Below the pieces are notes generated by a model that saw only the letters and a list, made by a program, of their open reading frames with translations, searched no databases and was not told the DNA's origin. Made by a program: the position numbers and the translations under genes. From Proteobacteria bacterium ST_bin16 (GTDB lineage: Bacteria > Pseudomonadota > Gammaproteobacteria > Burkholderiales > Nitrosomonadaceae), in assembly GCA_002083595.1 (NCBI GenBank), contig MSXT01000065.1:1-40739 (forward strand): a stretch of DNA of 40,739 nt, in the 5' to 3' direction. The stretch's first letter is position 1, and the number at the start of each line of letters is the position of its first letter. Positions 25,499 to 34,064 of this stretch are shown in pieces.

Positions 25499-26356
25499 AT
25501 GAGCTTTATAAAGAGTTTAATGAATATTTTCAGCGATCAGAATGACGCTAAAAAAATAAATCGTATTGCCACGAAATTCGCTGCACTAAAAAATCAAAAC
25601 CGGAAAGCACTCATTCCCTTTATTACCGCTGGTGATCCTAATCCGGAAATAACCGTTCAATTGATGCATCAGCTGGTTCAATCGGGCGCTGATATCGTTG
25701 AGTTGGGGGTGCCTTTTTCCGACCCTATGGCGGATGGACCGACAATTCAAAGATCATCCGAACGCGCATTAAAGCATCACGTCAGTCTGCATGATGTTTT
25801 GCATATGGTGGGCGAATTCAGAAAAACGGATAGCACGACACCAGTTGTATTAATGGGATACGCAAATCCGGTTGAAGCCTTGGGTCATGCAGCCTTTGCC
25901 GCCAAAGCAAAGGAGTGCGGCGTCGATGGTGTTTTGATCGTCGATTATCCCCCTGAAGAATCCGCTGAATGGGTGCAATGCCTGGAGCAACAAGAAATCG
26001 ATGCGATCTTTTTGCTGTCCCCGACAACACCGCAAGCACGCATTGAGCAAGTGGCGAAAATGGCCAAAGGTTACATTTACTATGTTTCCCTAAAAGGAGT
26101 GACCGGCGCATCCCATCTGGATCTTCAAGATGTGAGCGCGATGCTGGCACAATTACGCCAATATATTGCATTGCCGATCGGCGTCGGATTTGGCATTCGC
26201 GATGGCGCAACAGCCAAGGCAGTCGCCGATCTGGCCGATGCCGTAGTGGTTGGCAGCCGCATCATCGAGGAAATCGAAAAATCTCCGGAAGCCGAATTGC
26301 TCGGAAACGTGGGAAATCTGATCGGTACCTTGCGTAAAGCCATTGATGAGAATTGA
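25499..26356 (+). CDS. trpA: Tryptophan synthase alpha chain
   Basis: Releases indole from indole-glycerol phosphate and passes it through the tunnel to TrpB. The catalytic pair is Glu68 and Asp79 in VELGVPFSDPMADGPT, equivalent to E. coli Glu49 and Asp60. Both are shifted by exactly 19, showing a 19-residue N-terminal extension (MSFIKSLMNIFSDQNDAKK) before the usual start. No in-frame start codon lies at the normal position, so the extension seems genuine unless translation begins at ATG 25520, which would still leave 12 extra residues. ATG 25499 has GGA 7 bases upstream; a TTG at 25481 is also open. Phosphate-binding GVGFGIRD and VVGSRI are intact. Confidence 0.95.
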   Translation: MSFIKSLMNIFSDQNDAKKINRIATKFAALKNQNRKALIPFITAGDPNPEITVQLMHQLVQSGADIVELGVPFSDPMADGPTIQRSSERALKHHVSLHDVLHMVGEFRKTDSTTPVVLMGYANPVEALGHAAFAAKAKECGVDGVLIVDYPPEESAEWVQCLEQQEIDAIFLLSPTTPQARIEQVAKMAKGYIYYVSLKGVTGASHLDLQDVSAMLAQLRQYIALPIGVGFGIRDGATAKAVADLADAVVVGSRIIEEIEKSPEAELLGNVGNLIGTLRKAIDEN

Positions 26357-26390
26357 AACAATGTTTAACACGTTTTAGGAAACGTTACAG

Positions 26391-27260
26391 ATGAGCTGGT
26401 TTCAGAACATTATCCCGCCAAAGATCAAGAGAAAAGAAGCGGGTGAAAAGAAAATAGTGCCGGAAGGCTTGTGGAGTAAGTGCCGTACCTGTGAAGCGGT
26501 TTTATACTACACGGACCTGGCCAAGAATTTGAATGTCTGCCCTAAATGTGATTTTCATAATCGTATTTCGGCAAGGAACCGTCTCGATCAACTGCTTGAT
26601 CCTGAGGGACGGTATGAAATCGGTGCTGAAGTGATCGCCACCGATGCGCTGAAATTCAAAGATAGCAAACGTTATACGGATCGCCTGACGCAGGCGAAAG
26701 AAAACACCGACGAGCAAGATTCCTTAGTGGTGTTGCAAGGCACCATCAAAACAATGCCGGTTGTTGTTGCGGTATTTGAATTCGGTTTCATGGGTGGTTC
26801 GATGGGCTCGGTCGTTGGTGAGCGATTCGTGCGCGGCGTTAAAACCTGCATTGACCATCATTTGCCTTTTATTTGTTTCAGCGCCAGTGGCGGCGCCCGC
26901 ATGCAAGAAGGTTTATTCTCCTTGATGCAAATGGCGAAAACAACGGCCGTGCTGACTAAGTTGAGTCATCGTAAATTACCGTTCATATCGGTTCTGACCG
27001 ATCCGACGATGGGTGGCGTATCCGCCAGTTTTGCTTTTCTTGGCGATGTAGTGATTGCCGAACCCGGTGCGCTGATTGGTTTTGCCGGTCCGCGTGTCAT
27101 TGAGCAAACGGTGCGTCAAACCCTTCCCGATGGCTTCCAGCGCGCTGAATTTTTATTGCAGCATGGTGCGATCGACATGATCGTGGACCGGCGGCAAATG
27201 CGTGACAAGATTGTCAATCTCTGCACGCAACTGATGCGTATTCCTGCGCCCATTCCTTAA
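26391..27260 (+). CDS. accD: Acetyl-CoA carboxylase carboxyltransferase subunit beta
   Basis: Beta subunit of the carboxyltransferase that, with AccA, makes malonyl-CoA for fatty acid synthesis. The N-terminal zinc ribbon has Cys31, Cys34, Cys50 and Cys53 (CRTC...CPKC), followed by the crotonase-like fold with FMGGSMGSVVGERF and CFSASGGARMQEGLFSLMQM. Length 289 is typical. It lies in the common proteobacterial trpA-accD-folC order, 34 bases after trpA and 45 before folC. Confidence 0.97.
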   Translation: MSWFQNIIPPKIKRKEAGEKKIVPEGLWSKCRTCEAVLYYTDLAKNLNVCPKCDFHNRISARNRLDQLLDPEGRYEIGAEVIATDALKFKDSKRYTDRLTQAKENTDEQDSLVVLQGTIKTMPVVVAVFEFGFMGGSMGSVVGERFVRGVKTCIDHHLPFICFSASGGARMQEGLFSLMQMAKTTAVLTKLSHRKLPFISVLTDPTMGGVSASFAFLGDVVIAEPGALIGFAGPRVIEQTVRQTLPDGFQRAEFLLQHGAIDMIVDRRQMRDKIVNLCTQLMRIPAPIP

Positions 27261-27305
27261 ACACCATTTGATCATTTCACTTCCTGTTAAACACAGGCAC
27301 GCCAA

Positions 27306-28595
27306 ATGGAAGCTGATTCGCTTGCTGATTGGTTAACGTATCTGGAACTGCTTCATCCCAAAACGATTGAAATGGGACTGGCGCGTGTCAACCGGGTTCG
27401 ATCCAAGCTTGCTTTAATATCACAATTTCCCATTATTATGGTGGGGGGCACAAACGGCAAAGGGTCGGTTTGTGCAATGCTGGAGTCGATATTATGCTGC
27501 GCTGGCTACAAGGTGGGATGTTATACCTCGCCGCATTTGCTGCGCTATAACGAACGTGTCCGTATCGATAAGAATGAAGTGGATGATAAAAGCCTGTGTG
27601 ATGCCTTTGCGCACATCGACGCCGCCAGAAAGGACTGCGATACTTCGTTGACTTTTTTTGAATTTGGCACATTGGCGGCGGTGCATATATTTATTCAAGC
27701 GCGTGTTGATGTGGCGATCTTAGAAGTCGGTCTCGGTGGACGCCTGGATGCGGTGAACATATTCGACGCGGATTGTGCAATCGTAACCAGTATCGATCTT
27801 GATCACATGGATTATCTGGGAGATACGCGGGAAAAAATAGGTTTTGAGAAAGCCGCGATTTTTAGAAAAGACAAACCAGCTATTTGTGCGGAAGCTGGTA
27901 TACCGGATTCCGTTCATCAGCATATTGAAACTTCCGGTGCCCAATTTTTCCGCTTGAACAAAGAATTCGGTTACTCAAATAAAGGCATGCAATGGGATTA
28001 CTGGGGGCCGAAAGGGTGGCGGCATTCTCTTCCATACCCTGCGCTCCGGGGTGTCAAGCAACTGCAAAATGCCAGTGCTTGCCTGGCCGCATTGGATACC
28101 TTGTGTGAATTGTTACCGGTCAGTATGAAAGACATCCGGCAAGGATTGGGCGAAGCGGTCATACCGGGCAGATTTCAAATGGTTTCGACGCAACCGATGA
28201 TCATATTGGATGTCGCGCACAATCCCGCTGCGGCCGCTGTTTTAGCGGAAAACTTAGCGGCGGCGAAGCCATCCGGCCGCACTTATGCGGTATTTTCCAT
28301 GCTGCAAGACAAAGATATCCAAGGCGTCATTCGAGCATTAAAAAACGACATCGATTTCTGGCTGGTATCGGTTATACAATCTCCCCGCGCCGCATCGGCC
28401 GATTATTTGATCAATGAAATTCATAAAGCGGGTATTTCGAGCGATGCGGATGTTATTTACCAGTTTTCCGACAGTGTTGCGGCTTTTGTTTTTGCCTGTG
28501 AACAAGCCGGTAAAAATGATAGAATTTGCACATTTGGATCGTTCTATACGGTAAGCGGCGTGTTGCAGTATTTGAGCACACAACAGAGCAGGTAA
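27306..28595 (+). CDS. folC: Folylpolyglutamate synthase / dihydrofolate synthase
   Basis: Mur-ligase-type ATP enzyme that adds glutamate to dihydropteroate and to reduced folates. The P-loop is GTNGKGSVCAMLE (residues about 48-60); YTSPHLLRYNERV and EVGLGGRLDAVN are FolC signatures, and VIPGRFQMV plus LDVAHNPAAA mark the C-terminal domain. Length 429 is close to E. coli FolC (422). The next gene starts 16 bases after its stop. Confidence 0.96.
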   Translation: MEADSLADWLTYLELLHPKTIEMGLARVNRVRSKLALISQFPIIMVGGTNGKGSVCAMLESILCCAGYKVGCYTSPHLLRYNERVRIDKNEVDDKSLCDAFAHIDAARKDCDTSLTFFEFGTLAAVHIFIQARVDVAILEVGLGGRLDAVNIFDADCAIVTSIDLDHMDYLGDTREKIGFEKAAIFRKDKPAICAEAGIPDSVHQHIETSGAQFFRLNKEFGYSNKGMQWDYWGPKGWRHSLPYPALRGVKQLQNASACLAALDTLCELLPVSMKDIRQGLGEAVIPGRFQMVSTQPMIILDVAHNPAAAAVLAENLAAAKPSGRTYAVFSMLQDKDIQGVIRALKNDIDFWLVSVIQSPRAASADYLINEIHKAGISSDADVIYQFSDSVAAFVFACEQAGKNDRICTFGSFYTVSGVLQYLSTQQSR

Positions 28596-28611
28596 TAATC
28601 GGCTATTTCAA

Positions 28612-29340
28612 ATGAATAAAAATATCAGTGAAGAAGAATTATTACTCAGGAAACGCGCAAGGCGGCGTCTGGTTGGCGCTATCATACTGGTACTTGCTGC
28701 TGTGATTGTACTGCCGGCTATATTCGATGAGCCAAAAGGCGGAAGTGAAAAACAGGAAATTGCTATCAATTTGCCGGTGGCTAAGAACAACAGAAACGAT
28801 TTGGCGCTCAAAGAAGAGTCTGTGAGCAACGAATTTTCTGGTATGGACGATGAGGCATCGCCTGAGTTACCCGGCAAATCGAAAGCAGGTTCACAACACC
28901 AAGATGAATTCTCTGGAATGTCGAATGACCAGAAACGCATTCCAATCCCAGGTATTAAACCAAAATTTGACCGGCGTCCGGTAGCCATCGCTCCAGAAGT
29001 GAAAAACAACGCAGCAGTAAATACCGCCGCCGCTGTGCCCGCCCCCGCGCCTGCGGCAACACCAATAAGTCCATCCGTGGCAGCATCTGTAGCGGTACCG
29101 GCGGATGTAGCTAAAGCGTTTGTCGTGCAACTGGGCGCATTTTCCGATCAAGCGAAAGCCAAGCAGCAGCAAGCCAATCTATTATCGAGCGGGTTTAAAG
29201 CCTACACTGAAACATTGAAAGTCGATCACAATGAGGTGACGCGTGTACGGATCGGTCCTTTCACGACACGAAGCGCTGCCGAAGCCGAATTAAAGAAATT
29301 AAAAAAGATTGGATTGGACGGTGTAGTGGCTCCCAAATAA
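28612..29340 (+). CDS. SPOR domain protein (DedD-like)
   Basis: A 242-residue bitopic inner-membrane protein. A short basic cytosolic N-terminus (LLLRKRARRRL) precedes one transmembrane helix (about 20-37), then a low-complexity Ala/Pro-rich periplasmic linker that contains two related motifs (NEFSGMDDE and DEFSGMSND), and a C-terminal SPOR domain at about 163-242 (AFVVQLGAFSDQAKAKQQQA, ending GLDGVVAPK). SPOR domains bind denuded septal peptidoglycan. The position between folC and cvpA is that of E. coli dedD. Confidence 0.88.
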   Translation: MNKNISEEELLLRKRARRRLVGAIILVLAAVIVLPAIFDEPKGGSEKQEIAINLPVAKNNRNDLALKEESVSNEFSGMDDEASPELPGKSKAGSQHQDEFSGMSNDQKRIPIPGIKPKFDRRPVAIAPEVKNNAAVNTAAAVPAPAPAATPISPSVAASVAVPADVAKAFVVQLGAFSDQAKAKQQQANLLSSGFKAYTETLKVDHNEVTRVRIGPFTTRSAAEAELKKLKKIGLDGVVAPK

Positions 29341-29404
29341 GCTGATCATGGAATGGCTTTTATTTTCTGTTATGAATCAATGAAAATGGGACTGATTTTA
29401 ACTG

Positions 29405-29911
29405 ATGACCGCGTTTGACTATGTTGTTTCCGGTATTTTTCTTGTTTCAATACTTTTAAGCATTTTTCGGGGATTTGTCCGGGAAACGCTATCCATTGCC
29501 GGTTGGGTAGTTGCTTTTATAGTAGCCAGTGCGTACGGATCGTTTTTTGAACAGTTTTTGCCGGTTGAAATTGTCGGTGAAACACTGCGCATTTCGATTG
29601 CATTTGTTTTAACGTTTCTTTCGGTATTGTTGATCACTGCACTGGGGACTATGTTGCTCACTTCATTGATCAAAGGTATTGGACTGGGATTCATCGACCG
29701 ATTGTTTGGCTCTATTTTTGGTCTTTTAAGGGCACTGGCGATTGTAACGTTACTGACTTTAATCGCCGGATTAACGACAATTCCCAATCAGGTATTCTGG
29801 CAGCAGGCAGTTTTGAGCCGTCCGTTGGAAGCGATTGCATTGCAAGTGTTACCTTGGCTTCCGGCCGATCTGTCAAAACGCATTAGTTTTGAACGAAAAG
29901 AAAATTCTTAA
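29405..29911 (+). CDS. cvpA: CvpA family membrane protein
   Basis: A 168-residue inner-membrane protein with four predicted helices, beginning MTAFDYVVSGIFLVSILLSI with the family motif RGFVRETLSIAGWVVAF. CvpA is needed for colicin V production in E. coli and in several bacteria for envelope integrity; its molecular role is unsettled. It lies directly before purF, as in E. coli, 37 bases apart. Confidence 0.92.
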   Translation: MTAFDYVVSGIFLVSILLSIFRGFVRETLSIAGWVVAFIVASAYGSFFEQFLPVEIVGETLRISIAFVLTFLSVLLITALGTMLLTSLIKGIGLGFIDRLFGSIFGLLRALAIVTLLTLIAGLTTIPNQVFWQQAVLSRPLEAIALQVLPWLPADLSKRISFERKENS

Positions 29912-29948
29912 GATGGACCAAGGACAACAAAATTAACGGAGCATTTCT

Positions 29949-31469
29949 ATGTGTGGAATTCTCGGCATTGTTGCAAAATCACCCGCCAATCAGTTGCTTT
30001 ATGATGGTTTGCTCATGTTGCAACATCGCGGGCAGGATGCAAGCGGCATTGTAACGGCGCAAGGGAATACCTTTCACATGCATAAAGGTTTGGGTTTGGT
30101 GCGTGACGTATTTCGCACCCGGAACATGCGTGCGTTGGCAGGTAATATCGGTATCGGACATGTGCGCTATCCGACCGCCGGATCAGCTAACTCATCAGCC
30201 GAGGCGCAGCCTTTTTATGTCAACTCGCCATTCGGCATCGTATTAAGCCATAATGGTAATTTAACCAACGCGGAACAACTGAATCAAGAATTGTTCAGAA
30301 CCGATTTGCGGCATGTGAATACCAATTCCGACTCGGAAGTTCTGCTCAATGTGCTAGCGCATGAATTGCAGGAAAGCACGCGCAATTGCCAGCTCGATCC
30401 CGCTACTATTTTTGCTGCGGTGGCCGGTGTTCATAAACGCTGCAAAGGCGCTTATGCGGTGGTGGCGATGATCGCAGGATATGGATTGTTAGCCTTTCGT
30501 GATCCCTATGGCATACGGCCGCTGGTTTTTGGTACCGCAGAAAATGAATTGGGCGATGAGTATCTGATTGCATCCGAAAGTGTAGCATTGGATACGCTGG
30601 GTTTTAAATTAATACGCGATATACAACCCGGGGAAGCCATTTTTATCGATGAAGACGGCAATTTTTACAATAAGCAGTGCGCCCCCGATGCTTCGTTGAA
30701 TCCTTGTATTTTTGAATATGTTTATCTAGCCCGGCCCGATTCCGTCATCGACGGTATCTCAGTTTACGAAACGCGATTAAACATGGGCGAACATCTGGCT
30801 GAGAAAATCAGAAATACGATGCATCATTTGGATATCGATGTGGTCATCCCAATCCCCGATTCCAGCCGCCCCAGCGCCTTACAGCTTGCCAACAGCTTGG
30901 GCATTGATTTTCGTGAAGGGTTTGTTAAGAATCGCTATGTCGGCCGCACCTTCATCATGCCGGGTCAGCAGCAGCGACGTAAATCCGTGCGGCAGAAACT
31001 GAATGCCATGAGTATCGAATTTCGTGGCAAGAATGTTATGTTGGTGGATGACTCCATTGTTCGCGGCACGACGAGCCGGGAAATTGTTCAGATGGCGCGC
31101 GAGGCGGGTGCGAATAAAATTTACTTTGCTTCCGCAGCCCCACCGGTGCGATATCCGAATGTATACGGTATCGACATGCCGACGCGCCAGGAATTGATCG
31201 CGACTGATCGTACGGCAGAAGAAATTTGTAATGAAATTGGCGCGGATTTCTTGATTTTTCAAGACTTGGATGCACTAGAACATGCTGTTTCAAAAGTATT
31301 GCCTGCGGTTAAAAGTTTTGAAACTTCATGTTTCAACGGTGATTATATAACCGGGGACATTACTCCAGAATATTTACAAACCCTGGAGCTACAGCGTAAT
31401 TCCAATCATTCGGTATTACAGACTAAACTCAATACACAATTGGATTTGAGTTTGGTTTTTTCCGAATAG
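29949..31469 (+). CDS. purF: Amidophosphoribosyltransferase
   Basis: First committed step of purine synthesis: glutamine plus PRPP to phosphoribosylamine. The N-terminal nucleophile is Cys2 in MCGILGIVAKSPANQ, exposed after Met removal without a propeptide, as in E. coli PurF. LMLQHRGQDASGI and GIGHVRYPTAGS belong to the glutaminase domain; VMLVDDSIVRGTTSREIV (about 362-379) is the PRPP-binding loop. Length 506 matches E. coli (505). No Cys4 Fe-S type insertion is seen. Confidence 0.97.
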   Translation: MCGILGIVAKSPANQLLYDGLLMLQHRGQDASGIVTAQGNTFHMHKGLGLVRDVFRTRNMRALAGNIGIGHVRYPTAGSANSSAEAQPFYVNSPFGIVLSHNGNLTNAEQLNQELFRTDLRHVNTNSDSEVLLNVLAHELQESTRNCQLDPATIFAAVAGVHKRCKGAYAVVAMIAGYGLLAFRDPYGIRPLVFGTAENELGDEYLIASESVALDTLGFKLIRDIQPGEAIFIDEDGNFYNKQCAPDASLNPCIFEYVYLARPDSVIDGISVYETRLNMGEHLAEKIRNTMHHLDIDVVIPIPDSSRPSALQLANSLGIDFREGFVKNRYVGRTFIMPGQQQRRKSVRQKLNAMSIEFRGKNVMLVDDSIVRGTTSREIVQMAREAGANKIYFASAAPPVRYPNVYGIDMPTRQELIATDRTAEEICNEIGADFLIFQDLDALEHAVSKVLPAVKSFETSCFNGDYITGDITPEYLQTLELQRNSNHSVLQTKLNTQLDLSLVFSE

Positions 31470-31595
31470 CACACTGAGCAGAGCATTCAATAAACATCAT
31501 GTCATTTTGAGTCTTGCTATTTGCCGTCTATTTTTCTGTTCATAATAAATTTTTCCTGATTTCTATAAACATCGTTTTCGCTCAAGGTTCACTCT

Positions 31596-32771
31596 ATGTC
31601 AGATCATTTACAGCCTGAAACGCTGGCGCTCCATACCGGAGTTCATCGCAGTCAATTCAACGAACACTCAGAAGCCATGTATCTCACTTCGAGTTTTGTT
31701 TTTGAGAGCGCCGCTCAGGCAGCTGCGCGATTTTCCGGTAATGAACCAGGCAACATCTATTCCAGGTTTACCAATCCCACCGTGACTGCGTTTGAAGAAC
31801 GGCTGGCCGCATTGGAAGGAGCCGAAGCCTGCATTGCCACTTCCTCCGGCATGTCGGCCATATTGGCCTGCACAATGGGGTTATTGTCGGCTGGCGATCA
31901 TATCGTTGCATCGCGCAGTTTGTTCGGCGCAACTGTCAATTTATTCAATAACATATTGAAACGCTTCAATATCGATACAACTTTTGTATCGGCGACCGAT
32001 GTGCAATCGTGGCAAGCCGCGATACAACCCAATACCAAGCTGTTTTTTTTGGAAACACCGTCCAATCCGTTAACGGAAATCTCCGATATCGCGGAACTGA
32101 GTAAAATTGCCAAGAAAGCAGGCGTTTGGTTGGCAGTCGATAACTGTTTTTGTACCCCCATTTTGCAGAAACCACTTGAGTTAGGTGCTGATATCGTTAT
32201 TCATTCTGCGACCAAATATTTGGACGGGCAGGGTAGAGTGTTGGGCGGTGCTGTGCTTGGTAAGCGCGAATTGTTGATGGATGGCGGAATCTATGGATTC
32301 TTGCGCACTGCCGGGCCAACACTCAGTGCCTTCAATGCCTGGGTGATACTGAAGGGTCTGGAAACGCTGAAGTTACGTATAGAAGCGCACTCGGCAAATG
32401 CGTTGCAAATGGCGCAATGGCTTGAGGCGCAACCGAATGTGACGCGTGTCTTTTATCCCGGCTTAGCCTCTCATCCGCAGCATGCCTTAGCACAGCGTCA
32501 GCAAAAATCCGGTGGCGGGATTGTGACGTTTGAAGTCAAGGGCGGTAAAGAAGCCGCATGGCGTGTCATCGATTCGACCCGTCTGATATCGATTACCGCC
32601 AATTTGGGCGATGCGAAAAGCACGCTGACCCACCCGGCCACAACAACCCATGCGCGTATCAGTCAAGAAGCACGGGATGCTGCCGGTATCACCGATGGAT
32701 TGTTGCGTATTGCAGTTGGATTGGAAGCGGTGCAGGATCTGCAAGCTGATTTGCACCGCGGACTGACATAA
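31596..32771 (+). CDS. metZ: O-succinylhomoserine sulfhydrylase
   Basis: PLP enzyme of the Cys/Met metabolism family that makes homocysteine directly from O-succinylhomoserine and sulfide. PLP Lys207 lies in HSATKYLDGQGRVLGG; other motifs are YSRFTNPTVTAFEERL and SGMSAILACTMGLLSAGDH. The GQGRVLGG stretch and length 391 fit MetZ better than MetB or MetC, though without an alignment MetB cannot be fully excluded. The purF-metZ order is seen in other beta- and gammaproteobacteria. It is preceded by a 126-base AT-rich gap, probably with its own promoter. Confidence 0.9.
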   Translation: MSDHLQPETLALHTGVHRSQFNEHSEAMYLTSSFVFESAAQAAARFSGNEPGNIYSRFTNPTVTAFEERLAALEGAEACIATSSGMSAILACTMGLLSAGDHIVASRSLFGATVNLFNNILKRFNIDTTFVSATDVQSWQAAIQPNTKLFFLETPSNPLTEISDIAELSKIAKKAGVWLAVDNCFCTPILQKPLELGADIVIHSATKYLDGQGRVLGGAVLGKRELLMDGGIYGFLRTAGPTLSAFNAWVILKGLETLKLRIEAHSANALQMAQWLEAQPNVTRVFYPGLASHPQHALAQRQQKSGGGIVTFEVKGGKEAAWRVIDSTRLISITANLGDAKSTLTHPATTTHARISQEARDAAGITDGLLRIAVGLEAVQDLQADLHRGLT

Positions 32772-32811
32772 TGGCACGATGATATCGTGATGAGCATCTG
32801 CCGGATTGCGG

Positions 32812-33303
32812 TTAAATCACTTCGGCTTTTTCGATGATGACATTTTCAAGTGGAACATTCTGGTGGCCTGCGTGATCACCGGTTTTGACCTTCTTGATTT
32901 TATCCACGACATCCTGACCTTCGACCACTTTACCGAACACGCAATAACCGAAACCCGGTGGTGTTGAAGATTTGTAATTCAAAAAACCATTATTAGTGAC
33001 ATTAATGAAGAATTGCGCCGTTGCGGAATGAACATCGGCGGTACGAGCCATCGCAATGGTATACGCATCATTTTTAAGCCCATTGGCAGCTTCGTTCTGG
33101 ATAGGTGATTGTGTCTTTTTTTGCTTCATCCCAGGCTCAAATCCACCACCTTGAATCATGAAATCGTCAATAACGCGATGAAACAATGTGTTGTCATAAA
33201 ATCCGCTGGTAACGTAATTTAAGAAATTTTGCACGGTTTCCGGCGCTTTCTCGCTATCCAGTTCAAGCGTAATAACCCCATAATTGGTTTGTAATCTGAC
33301 CAT
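32812..33303 (-). CDS. ppiB: Peptidyl-prolyl cis-trans isomerase, cytosolic cyclophilin
   Basis: A 163-residue cyclophilin without a signal peptide. The active-site arginine is in FHRVIDDFMIQGGGF and the conserved FGKVVEGQDVVDKI follows. It accelerates proline isomerisation in cytosolic folding. It is the second gene of a ppiA-ppiB pair, starting 29 bases after ppiA, and shares most of its core with that exported paralogue, so the two probably arose by tandem duplication. Confidence 0.95.
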   Translation of the reverse strand: MVRLQTNYGVITLELDSEKAPETVQNFLNYVTSGFYDNTLFHRVIDDFMIQGGGFEPGMKQKKTQSPIQNEAANGLKNDAYTIAMARTADVHSATAQFFINVTNNGFLNYKSSTPPGFGYCVFGKVVEGQDVVDKIKKVKTGDHAGHQNVPLENVIIEKAEVI

Positions 33304-33332
33304 ATTTATCCTATGTAAAGTGATGATTGTTG

Positions 33333-33923
33333 TTATTGCGTGTTTTTCTCAAGCGCGGGCAGTTTTATTACATCTTCAATAACGACGCTGCTTTTGGGTA
33401 CATCACCGCCAAAAGGGCCGCCCGATCCAGTCGGCAGCGATGCAATCTTGTTGACAACTTCCATGCCGGAAACCACCTTGCCGAATACCGCATATCCGTA
33501 GCCATTCTGAGTCGGCGCTTTGTAATTCAGGAATGCATTATTGGCGACATTAATGAAAAATTGCGCGGATGCCGAGTGCGGATCCGAAGTCCGCGCCATC
33601 GCAATGGTTCCGGGTTCATTTTTTAAACCGTTACCAGCCTCGTTTTGGATCGGCGACCGTGCCGGTTTTTGTTTCAATGCGGTATCGAATCCGCCGCCTT
33701 GAATCATGAAACCAGCAATTACGCGGTGAAATACGGTATTTTTGTAAAATCCATCTTCTACATATTGCAGGAAATTCTCAACGGTTTTCGGTGCTTTGTC
33801 CGGGTAAAGCTCGAGAACGATACTGCCTAGATTGGTTTTCATTTCAACCCGGGTCTCTGTTGCATGAACAGGTAAACACAGTGCAATTAACAATAAAAAA
33901 ATCAGAATTTGACAGCGATGCAT
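33333..33923 (-). CDS. ppiA: Peptidyl-prolyl cis-trans isomerase, exported cyclophilin
   Basis: A 196-residue cyclophilin with a Sec signal peptide (MHRCQILIFLLLIALCLPVH, cut near HAT), so periplasmic. The catalytic arginine is in FHRVIAGFMIQGGGF, and AVFGKVVSGMEVVNKI is present. Residues GGPFGGDVPKSSVVIEDV near the end are typical of bacterial PpiA. It leads the ppiA-ppiB operon and is divergent from cysS. Confidence 0.95.
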   Translation of the reverse strand: MHRCQILIFLLLIALCLPVHATETRVEMKTNLGSIVLELYPDKAPKTVENFLQYVEDGFYKNTVFHRVIAGFMIQGGGFDTALKQKPARSPIQNEAGNGLKNEPGTIAMARTSDPHSASAQFFINVANNAFLNYKAPTQNGYGYAVFGKVVSGMEVVNKIASLPTGSGGPFGGDVPKSSVVIEDVIKLPALEKNTQ

Positions 33924-33975
33924 AGTTAAGTATCCTAAGTGGCAAGTAGCGGGTAAGGGCTTTGTGCCTACGTTA

Positions 33976-33984
33976 TGTTATACT
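33976..33984 (+). promoter_or_regulatory. Extended -10 promoter element for cysS
   Basis: TG, one base, then TATACT (33979-33984) form an extended -10 element about 80 bases before the cysS ATG at 34065. It overlaps the ATG at 33975 that opens the longest possible cysS frame, which argues that the longer start is not used. A convincing -35 is absent, as is common for extended -10 promoters. Confidence 0.4.
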
Positions 33985-34064
33985 CGCAGGCTATTTCAAA
34001 AGCGCTGGAACGGCCAGATTCTAACAAGAAGATGGCTAACTCTACAATCTTATCTGTTGACCTT

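Noticed and set aside
32775..32789. CACGAT-GAT-ATCGTG hairpin between metZ and ppiB
   Set aside because: Short 6-bp stem, 3-base loop and no T-run on either strand; too weak to call a terminator.
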